From: an uncultured Eubacteriales bacterium | Lineage (GTDB): Bacteria > Bacillota > Clostridia > Oscillospirales > Butyricicoccaceae | DNA length: 15,972 bases | Reading direction: 5' to 3' | Assembly (NCBI GenBank): GCA_934630445.1 | Contig: CAKTWY010000034.1 | Coordinates: forward strand, 1 to 15,972 | In this document: positions 6,521-12,649 of the stretch, piece by piece | Position numbering within the stretch: the first letter of the stretch is position 1 | Layout: each line of letters begins with the position of its first letter | The notes under the pieces: model-generated | The model's database searches: none | Told to the model about the DNA's origin: nothing | What the model saw: only the letters and a program-made list of their open reading frames with translations | Position numbers and translations under genes: made by a program

Positions 6521-7633
6521 ATGGATTATGAATTTTTAGTACCATGTCTGTTTGGGCTTGAGGGCATCGTGGCGGACGAGCTGCGCTATATGAAGATGGA
6601 GAATGTGCGCGCGGAAAATGGGCGCGTGCTTTTTTGCGGCGGGGAGGAAGAGCTGGCGCGCGCCAACCTTCGCCTGCGCTGCGGCGAGCGGGTGCTCATC
6701 CGCCTTGCGGCGTTTGAGGCTCCAACTTTTGACGCGCTTTTTGAGCGCGTGCGCGCCCTGCCGTGGGAGGCGTTTATCGCCAGGGAGGAGGCCTTTCCGG
6801 TGAAGGGGCATTCGCTTGCTTCCAAGCTGCACAGCGTGCCCGATTGCCAGAAGATCATCAAAAAAGCGATCGTCGAGCGCATGAAGGAAAAATACGGCCT
6901 GCAGTGGTGCGAGGAAACGGGCGAGCGCGTGCAGGTCCAGTTTTCGATCATGAAGGATATGGCGGAGATTTTGATCGACACGACGGGGGCGGGGCTTCAC
7001 AAGCGCGGCTACCGGTTAATCGCGAACGAAGCGCCGCTGCGCGAGACGCTCGCCGCCGCGATGGTGAAGCTTTCGCGCTTTCGCGGGCGGGATGAATTCA
7101 TCGATCCGATGTGCGGTTCGGGCACGATCCCGATCGAGGCGGCGATGATCGCGCAGGACAGGGCGCCCGGTCTCTACCGCCGCTTTTCGGCTGAGCGCTG
7201 GGCGCGAAGTGACCGCGATCTTTGGGAGCGCGAGCGCGACGCGTGCAGGGCGATGATCCGCACGGGTGATTTCGTCATACGCGGTTGTGATGTGGATGAA
7301 AAGAGCATTGCCCTTGCAGCGGATAATGCCAAACGGGCGGGGGTAGCGGGCCTTCTCCGCCTCAAAAGCTGCGACGCGCTGAAGCTCCCATATGAAAAGC
7401 TGTCGGGCGTACTTGTCACGAATCCGCCGTACGGCGAGCGTATGCTGGATGTGCAGCGCGCGCGTGCGCTTTACCGCGCGTTCGGGAAGGCGCTTTGCAA
7501 AAACCCGGCGCTCAAGCGCTATATCATCTGCTCCGATCCGGAGTTCGAAACATATTTCGGCGCGCGGGCGGATAAAAAGCGCAAGCTTTATAACGGGATG
7601 ATCAAGTGCAATCTTTTTATGTATTATCAGTGA
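6521..7633 (+). CDS. THUMP domain class I SAM-dependent rRNA (guanine-N2) methyltransferase, RlmL/YpsC family
   Basis: A 370-residue protein from ATG 6521. AGGA sits 6 bases upstream; the in-frame ATG at 6488 has no such site. Residues about 45-156 are a THUMP RNA-binding domain. Residues 165-370 are a Rossmann-fold methyltransferase with motif I DPMCGSGTIPIEAA (195-208), acidic motif II GCDVDE (255-260) and catalytic motif IV NPPYGERM (301-308). The NPPY motif and the layout match the N-terminal methyltransferase of E. coli RlmL and Bacillus YpsC, which methylate the exocyclic N2 of guanine in 23S rRNA. It lacks the second methyltransferase domain of RlmL. It starts the plus-strand cluster that continues with the lipid kinase 74 bases later. 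The exact target base is not determinable from sequence. Confidence 0.92.
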   Translation: MDYEFLVPCLFGLEGIVADELRYMKMENVRAENGRVLFCGGEEELARANLRLRCGERVLIRLAAFEAPTFDALFERVRALPWEAFIAREEAFPVKGHSLASKLHSVPDCQKIIKKAIVERMKEKYGLQWCEETGERVQVQFSIMKDMAEILIDTTGAGLHKRGYRLIANEAPLRETLAAAMVKLSRFRGRDEFIDPMCGSGTIPIEAAMIAQDRAPGLYRRFSAERWARSDRDLWERERDACRAMIRTGDFVIRGCDVDEKSIALAADNAKRAGVAGLLRLKSCDALKLPYEKLSGVLVTNPPYGERMLDVQRARALYRAFGKALCKNPALKRYIICSDPEFETYFGARADKKRKLYNGMIKCNLFMYYQ

Positions 7634-7707
7634 TGCCGCTGAAAAGAGAGACGGCGAAACATGCGCGGGAGGGGCGTGTGTAAGGCGGCTTATGTGGGGG
7701 AAGAGGA

Positions 7708-8628
7708 ATGCGGCATATTTTTATTGTCAATCCGCGCGCGGGGAAGGCGGACGCCACTGGGCGCATCCGGCAGGAGCTTGCACGTCTGCGCGAGGAATGC
7801 GGGTATGAAGCGGAGCTTTACGTGACGGAGTATCCGCGCCATGCGGCGCAGCTGGCCGCACAGCTGTGCGAGCAGGCCGGTACGGAAGCGGTGCGCTTTT
7901 ACGCCTGCGGCGGCGATGGTACGCTCAGCGAGGTAGCCGACGGCGCCGCGGGCCACGCCAACGCCGAGGTCACGCACGTGCCCTGTGGAACGGGGAACGA
8001 TTTTATCCGCATTTTCGGCGGCGGACGGGAGCGGTTCCACGATTTGCGGGCGCTGATGGAGGGGGAGGCCCTGCCCATCGATACGATGCGCTGCGCAGGC
8101 AGGCAGCCGATCAACATCTGCTCCGTAGGGCTCGACGCGAAGATCGCCGACGGGATGCGCCATTTTCGGAAAGGCCCTTCTTTCGGCGGGATCGGGCCGT
8201 ACATATGCGCCTTTGTCGGCGCGCTTGCGACGGGCTTTAACGCAGATTACTGCGTGGAGATCGACGGCAGGCCCTATCATGGGCGATATGCGCTGGTGCT
8301 GGCGGCAAACGGGCGCTACTACGGCGGCGGTTTTTACCCTGTGCCGGAGGCGATGCCCGACGACGGTGTGCTGGAGTTTCTGCTTGTTCGCGCGGTCACG
8401 GTTTTCACAGTGGCGGCGGTCGTCGGCGCATATAAGGCCGGCAGGCACGCCGAACTGCCGCAGTATGTCACCTGGGTCAGAGGGCGCGAGATGCGTATTG
8501 CGCGCGCGGACGGTAAAAATATGCCGGTCAATATGGATGGAGAAATTATTTATGAGCCGGCGCTTGAGATCTCGCTTGGAGAGCGCCAGCTTTTGTTTGC
8601 CGCGCCGAAGGGCGCTGCGTGGCGCTGA
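7708..8628 (+). CDS. Diacylglycerol/lipid kinase (DagK, YegS/BmrU family)
   Basis: A 306-residue soluble lipid kinase. The nucleotide-binding region opens with FIVNPRAGK (5-13), continues to the catalytic GGDGT (68-72) with LSEVADG, and then GTGNDF (94-99). The C-terminal beta-sandwich includes DDGVLEFLLV (218-227) and the terminal VNMDGE (274-279), a conserved signature of the family. GGGGG plus AGAGG lies just before the ATG at 7708. These enzymes phosphorylate diacylglycerol or related lipids, recycling diacylglycerol released by cell-wall polymer synthesis back into phospholipid. The gene is 51 bases upstream of an ABC exporter, recalling the bmrU-bmr pairing of a DagK-family gene with a multidrug transporter in Bacillus. 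Specificity for diacylglycerol itself is inferred. Confidence 0.92.
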   Translation: MRHIFIVNPRAGKADATGRIRQELARLREECGYEAELYVTEYPRHAAQLAAQLCEQAGTEAVRFYACGGDGTLSEVADGAAGHANAEVTHVPCGTGNDFIRIFGGGRERFHDLRALMEGEALPIDTMRCAGRQPINICSVGLDAKIADGMRHFRKGPSFGGIGPYICAFVGALATGFNADYCVEIDGRPYHGRYALVLAANGRYYGGGFYPVPEAMPDDGVLEFLLVRAVTVFTVAAVVGAYKAGRHAELPQYVTWVRGREMRIARADGKNMPVNMDGEIIYEPALEISLGERQLLFAAPKGAAWR

Positions 8629-8679
8629 GGCAGCGCTCATACGCACAGGAATGTACGGAGGGAGAGAAAATCGAAAGCA

Positions 8680-10419
8680 ATGTCCATCTTAAAACGTTTT
8701 ATTCGCTACTATAAACCCTATCGCGGTCTTTTTTTCGCGGATATGGTCTGCGCGCTGACGGTGTCGTGCATCGATCTGGCGTTTCCGCAGATCCTGAAGA
8801 CGCTGACGGGCGGGCTTTTCACCCGCGGCGCGGAGGAAATTCTGCACACGCTCGGCCTTGTGGCGCTGGGCCTGGTCGTCATGTACGCGGTGCGCTACGG
8901 CTGTCAGTATTTTATCACTTCATGGGGGCATGTCATGGGCGCGCGCATGGAGAGTGATATGCGTCAGGACCTTTTTGACCACTATCAGCGACTGTCCTTT
9001 TCCTATTACGACAGGAACAATACGGGCGAGATGATGTCCAAACTCGTGAGCGATCTTTTCGATATTTCCGAGCTTGCGCATCACGGCCCGGAAAATATTT
9101 TTATTTCCCTTCTGAAAATCTGCGGTGCGTTCGTGCTGCTGGCGTTCATCAATCTCAATATGACGCTCATCCTCCTTGCCGTCACGGCGTGCATGGTGGT
9201 TTTCTGTTTCCTGCAAAACCGCAGGATGCAGCGTGTCTTTATGGATAACCGCAAAAAGATTGCGGGCGTCAACTCGCGCGTGCAGGACAGTCTCTCAGGC
9301 ATCCGCGTGGTCAAGTCCTTTGCCAACGAAGAACTCGAGCAGGAGAAGTTTTACGAGAGCAATATCAAATTTTTGGATTCAAAAGTCGCAAGTTATAAAA
9401 TGATGGGCGCGTTTCACGCGGGCAACGCGTTCTTTCAGGGTCTTCTTTACACGACGGTGCTGGTGAGCGGCGGCTTTTTTATCGCGCAGGGCACGCTGCG
9501 CGCGGAGGATCTGGCGCTCTACGCCCTGTATATCGGCATTTTTATCAACCCCATTGATGTGCTCATCAACTCCACGGAAATGCTGCAGAAGGGCTATTCC
9601 GGCTTCAAGCGCTTTATTGAGGTCATTGACACCGAGCCTGAAGTGGAAGACCGGCCCGGCGCGGAAGAACTCCGCGATGTGCGGGGGGATATTTCGTATG
9701 AGGATGTTTCCTTTCGCTATGACAGCGACGAAGCAGTGCTCGACCACGTCGATATTGATATTCAGGCGGGCAGGACTGTCGCGCTGGTGGGCCCCTCCGG
9801 CGGAGGAAAGACGACGCTGTGTTCGCTGCTTCCGCGCTTTTACGATGTCAAATCAGGTGCGGTGCGTATTGACGGCAAGGATGTGCGCGACGTCACCCTG
9901 AAATCGCTCAGAAGCACGATCGGCATCGTACAGCAGGACGTATATATGTTCGGCGGCACGATCCGCGACAACATCGCTTATGGAAAGCCGGGCGCCACCG
10001 ACGAAGAGATCATCGCCGCCGCAAAGAACGCGAATATCCATGATTTTATCCAGAGCCTGGAGCTCGGTTACGACACGCCGGTCGGCGAACGCGGCACGCG
10101 TCTTTCCGGCGGGCAGAAGCAGCGCATCGCCATTGCGCGCGTCTTTTTGAAAAATCCGCGCATCCTGATCCTGGATGAGGCGACCTCGGCGCTCGACAAC
10201 GAGAGTGAGCGGCACATACAAGCTTCGCTCGAGCGGCTGTCGAAGGACAGGACGACGATCGTCATCGCGCATCGCCTTTCCACTATCCGCAACGCGGACG
10301 AGATCATTGTAATCGATCAGAGCGGCATCAAAGAGCGCGGTACGCACGACGCGCTTCTCGCACAGGACGGCCTTTATGCAAAGTACTACAATATGCAGTT
10401 TGAAGGATTGGAGGACTGA
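8680..10419 (+). CDS. ABC exporter half-transporter, fused membrane and ATPase domains (MsbA/LmrA-like)
   Basis: A 579-residue fused ABC exporter that would act as a dimer. Six TM segments lie in residues 1-305, with coupling-helix sequences such as YDRNNTGEMMSKLVSDL (110-126). The ATPase domain starts near 337 (ISYEDVSFRYD). Its motifs are Walker A GPSGGGKTT (371-379), Q-loop Gln418/419, signature LSGGQ (475-479), Walker B ILILDE (495-500) and H-loop His531. All catalytic residues are present, so it should be active. The purine-rich stretch GGAGGGAGAG (8657-8666) precedes the ATG at 8680, though its spacing of about 13-17 bases is longer than ideal; no better in-frame start exists. Substrates may be lipids or drugs, given the lipid kinase directly upstream, but this is inference. 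The stop is only 2 bases from the next gene's start. Confidence 0.94.
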   Translation: MSILKRFIRYYKPYRGLFFADMVCALTVSCIDLAFPQILKTLTGGLFTRGAEEILHTLGLVALGLVVMYAVRYGCQYFITSWGHVMGARMESDMRQDLFDHYQRLSFSYYDRNNTGEMMSKLVSDLFDISELAHHGPENIFISLLKICGAFVLLAFINLNMTLILLAVTACMVVFCFLQNRRMQRVFMDNRKKIAGVNSRVQDSLSGIRVVKSFANEELEQEKFYESNIKFLDSKVASYKMMGAFHAGNAFFQGLLYTTVLVSGGFFIAQGTLRAEDLALYALYIGIFINPIDVLINSTEMLQKGYSGFKRFIEVIDTEPEVEDRPGAEELRDVRGDISYEDVSFRYDSDEAVLDHVDIDIQAGRTVALVGPSGGGKTTLCSLLPRFYDVKSGAVRIDGKDVRDVTLKSLRSTIGIVQQDVYMFGGTIRDNIAYGKPGATDEEIIAAAKNANIHDFIQSLELGYDTPVGERGTRLSGGQKQRIAIARVFLKNPRILILDEATSALDNESERHIQASLERLSKDRTTIVIAHRLSTIRNADEIIVIDQSGIKERGTHDALLAQDGLYAKYYNMQFEGLED

Positions 10420-10421
10420 AA

Positions 10422-10685
10422 ATGATCACAATCTTCAACCGCCGTCAGCTGTGCGCAACTTTTTCGATGGAGGAGCAGACCGCGGTGCGCGAAGCGCTCG
10501 CGTCCTCCGGTGTGGACTATGCGCTGAAGGTGATTGACCGGCAGAGCCCGTCGGCGCTGAGCGACACCCGCGCGCGCACCGGAACGTTCGGGCAGAATAT
10601 GAAGTATGCCAAAGAATATCTCGTTTATGTCAGAAAGGCAGATTTTGCACGCGCGCAGGAAGTGCTTGCGCAAATGCGCGGATAG
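10422..10685 (+). CDS. Small soluble protein of 87 residues, uncharacterised (DUF2007-like at most)
   Basis: An 87-residue protein with GGAGG 7 bases before the ATG and only 2 bases after the exporter's stop, so it is almost certainly co-translated with it. It has no signal peptide or TM segment. The predicted fold alternates strand, helix, strand: ITIFNRR, EEQTAVREALASSGVDYALKVI, then EYLVYVRKADFARAQEVLAQM. This resembles a small ferredoxin-like alpha/beta fold, as in DUF2007-type putative signal-transducing proteins, but I cannot confirm the family. The middle segment is basic and Ser/Arg-rich (DRQSPSALSDTRARTGTFG). Its coupling to the exporter suggests a shared role, possibly regulatory. 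It ends the plus-strand cluster, 41 bases before a strong terminator. Confidence 0.8.
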   Translation: MITIFNRRQLCATFSMEEQTAVREALASSGVDYALKVIDRQSPSALSDTRARTGTFGQNMKYAKEYLVYVRKADFARAQEVLAQMRG

Positions 10686-10726
10686 AGTGCCTGTGCGGCT
10701 GCATATATGAAGCGCCTATCGGCATC

Positions 10727-10767
10727 AAAAAGCGGCTTCGGAACAATTTGTTCCGAAGCCGCTTTTT
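10727..10767. terminator. Bidirectional intrinsic terminator between converging genes
   Basis: A perfect 20-bp inverted repeat (10727-10746 and 10748-10767) surrounds a single T at 10747. It starts AAAAAGCGGC and ends GCCGCTTTTT, so a G+C-rich stem is followed by a U run on either strand. The RNA would form a loop of at least 3 bases by leaving the central A/U pairs open. It lies between the plus-strand cluster (ending 10685) and the minus-strand genes (ending 10798), and so can stop both. Confidence 0.92.
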
Positions 10768-10797
10768 ATGAATTTCAATTTATTTTCCCGCTGCTCC

Positions 10798-10953
10798 TCA
10801 GTGCATAGGATTTCCCTTGCTGGGCTCGCTTTTTTCGCGGTCAATCTCTCTGAAAGCATCCTTCACCGCTTTTTTGACCAGGGCGTAAAAGCCGAAGAGC
10901 AACAGACCGACTGCAAGAAGGATCAGAGACCAGGTGAAAATAACCGGCTCCAT
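10798..10953 (-). CDS. Small single-helix membrane protein of 51 residues, uncharacterised
   Basis: A short frame of 51 codons plus stop, from ATG 10953 to TGA 10798. AAAGGA lies 11 bases upstream of the ATG. The protein starts MEPVIFTW and has one hydrophobic helix at about 5-26 (SLILLAVGLLLFGFYALV). A charged amphipathic stretch follows (KKAVKDAFREIDREKSEPSK). A short N-terminal outside segment with the basic/acidic tail in the cytoplasm fits the charge pattern. It lies 65 bases downstream of uxaB on the same strand and 31 bases before the shared terminator, so it is probably co-transcribed with uxaB. I do not recognise a family. The clean helix-plus-charged-tail layout and the position between gene and terminator argue that it is real. 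Confidence 0.65.
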   Translation of the reverse strand: MEPVIFTWSLILLAVGLLLFGFYALVKKAVKDAFREIDREKSEPSKGNPMH

Positions 10954-11018
10954 GTTGCGTCAATTCCTTTCAGTATGATATGGGCGATATAAATCAGGAT
11001 GCGCACTTTTTACGTCGA

Positions 11019-12494
11019 TCAGGCTTCTGCCGTAAGCTCTGCCAGCACGCTGTCAAAGCGCCCGGAACAGAGCGACTTGTAATAATCCAGCACAGCGCCG
11101 GCAAACCCCTCCAGACCGCCAAGATCCTCTCCCCAGAAATCCTCCCGTGAGAGCAGACGCAGCAGAAAGGCCTCGGGAGAGAGCACAGTGCTGAATTCTC
11201 TGAAAAAGGAGAGAATGTCGGCGCGGTCTTTGACGACGTAGGACGTGTCTGCGCGCCTGGCATGCAGCACGCCGCCGGTCAAATCGTCCGAGCGGTAACA
11301 AAAGACGAGCGCGGCGAGAGACAGGGCGAGACACTGCGGAATTTTATGTAGCAGGGAAATACAGTCTTTCACTGTTGGCAGAATACATTTTTTCCATTTT
11401 TCCACGGCGTTTGCCATGGTGGCCGGGAGAAGATAATTGAGATACGGATTTGCAAAGCGCTCCAGCATCTGCTCACAATAGAGCCGGCCCTCGTCCGGCG
11501 GCAGGCAGGAGAGCGTCGGCGCGATCTCACGAAGGGCGACACGCCTGGCGAAAGCGCGAAGCGGTTGATCCTGAAGCCCTTCGTACAGCGTGTCTTTACC
11601 GGCCAGAAAAGCGACTGGCGCCATTGCGGTGAGAAGACCGTTCAGCACGCGCAGCTTGCGCGCACGATAGGGATGAAGGTCGTGTGTATACTGGATCGGC
11701 AGGTGCGCCCCATCGAGGCCGAGATGGGAGCGGACGGCGTCCAGCCGCGTGCTCTCGATCAGCCAAAGCGCCTGCGGCTCGGCAATGGTGAGCAGTTCAT
11801 CCCGGTAGCCAAGCTGCGCGAAAAGGGCCGTGGCCTCTTCCTCCGGATAGCTCGAGACGATGCGGTCGACAAGTGTGTTGCAGAAGATACAGCTCTCGTC
11901 GACCCAATCCGCAAAATCGTCGCCGAGATCCCAGTTTTCGATATATTTTTCGACGCAGCTGCGCAGGGCGTCGCCATTGGCCTCGATCAGTTCCGTTGGC
12001 AGCACAATAAGCCCGCGCTCCGGATCACCGTGAAAGTACGAATAGCGGCCAAAGAGGAATTTTGTGAGCTTACCCGGGAAGCTGCGCGGCGGGCGGGCGC
12101 TCAGAGAGTCAAAGGGGTCGAATGCGATGCCCGCTTCCGTCGTATTCGATACGACAAATTTGAGCGACGGCAGATGGGCCAGCGCAGCGTAAGCTTCATA
12201 ATCGTCATATGCGCTCAAAGCTTTGGAGACGCACGAGATCACGCGCTTTTCTTCATAAAGCGCGCCGTCCTTCAGACCGCGGACAAGCAGCGTATAGCGG
12301 CCCTCCTGGCTGCGCAGCCGTTCGATCCCTTCGCCGGCGCGCGGCTTAATCACCGCGACAGAGCCAAAAAAGACGCCGGCACGGTTGGCGCGGTCAAAAA
12401 AATCATCTGCAAAACCACGCAGAAAGTTTCCCTCTCCAAATTGCAGCACACGGATCGGATACGCATCGTATGCATCCGATTTTGGAATCGACAT
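11019..12494 (-). CDS. uxaB: Tagaturonate reductase (altronate oxidoreductase)-like, mannitol dehydrogenase family
   Basis: A 491-residue NAD-dependent dehydrogenase of the long-chain polyol family, close to the usual UxaB length. The N-terminal Rossmann loop reads VLQFGEGNFLRGF (16-28). The family signatures VVSNTTEAGI (114-123), PTELIEANG (166-174) and FCNTLVDRIV (204-213) are typical of UxaB. The C-terminal catalytic domain begins about 275 with ARKLRVLNG (278-286). UxaB interconverts D-tagaturonate and D-altronate in galacturonate use. AGGG lies 8 bases before the ATG. Odd point: in the family motif Lys-x4-Asn-x2-His, Lys280 and Asn285 are present but the His position is Leu288. No other hexuronate gene is in the window. 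A relative acting on another sugar acid is possible, so the symbol is tentative. Confidence 0.83.
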   Translation of the reverse strand: MSIPKSDAYDAYPIRVLQFGEGNFLRGFADDFFDRANRAGVFFGSVAVIKPRAGEGIERLRSQEGRYTLLVRGLKDGALYEEKRVISCVSKALSAYDDYEAYAALAHLPSLKFVVSNTTEAGIAFDPFDSLSARPPRSFPGKLTKFLFGRYSYFHGDPERGLIVLPTELIEANGDALRSCVEKYIENWDLGDDFADWVDESCIFCNTLVDRIVSSYPEEEATALFAQLGYRDELLTIAEPQALWLIESTRLDAVRSHLGLDGAHLPIQYTHDLHPYRARKLRVLNGLLTAMAPVAFLAGKDTLYEGLQDQPLRAFARRVALREIAPTLSCLPPDEGRLYCEQMLERFANPYLNYLLPATMANAVEKWKKCILPTVKDCISLLHKIPQCLALSLAALVFCYRSDDLTGGVLHARRADTSYVVKDRADILSFFREFSTVLSPEAFLLRLLSREDFWGEDLGGLEGFAGAVLDYYKSLCSGRFDSVLAELTAEA

Positions 12495-12572
12495 TCATAT
12501 ATCCCTGCCTTTAAACAAAATCACGGCCAAACGTTTGCCCGCAGGCCGGCTTGCGGCTGAAAATATAGACCT

Positions 12573-12601
12573 ATTTTAGCACTTTGACGCGTATTTGACA
12601 A
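12573..12601 (-). promoter_or_regulatory. Promoter of uxaB
   Basis: On the minus strand TTGTCA (12596-12601) and TAAAAT (12573-12578) are separated by 17 bases, a good sigma-A match. The predicted start near 12566 leaves a leader of about 72 bases. No obvious operator palindrome overlaps it. Confidence 0.7.
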
Positions 12602-12649
12602 GAAAGAATCGATTGACAGCCCCGATACGGCCCTGTCCGATCGCGGGCG

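Noticed and set aside
7690..8646. Minus-strand open frame of 318 codons opposite the lipid kinase
   Set aside because: The plus strand encodes a clear DagK-family enzyme with all motifs; the antisense frame is Arg/His/Ala-rich with no domain.
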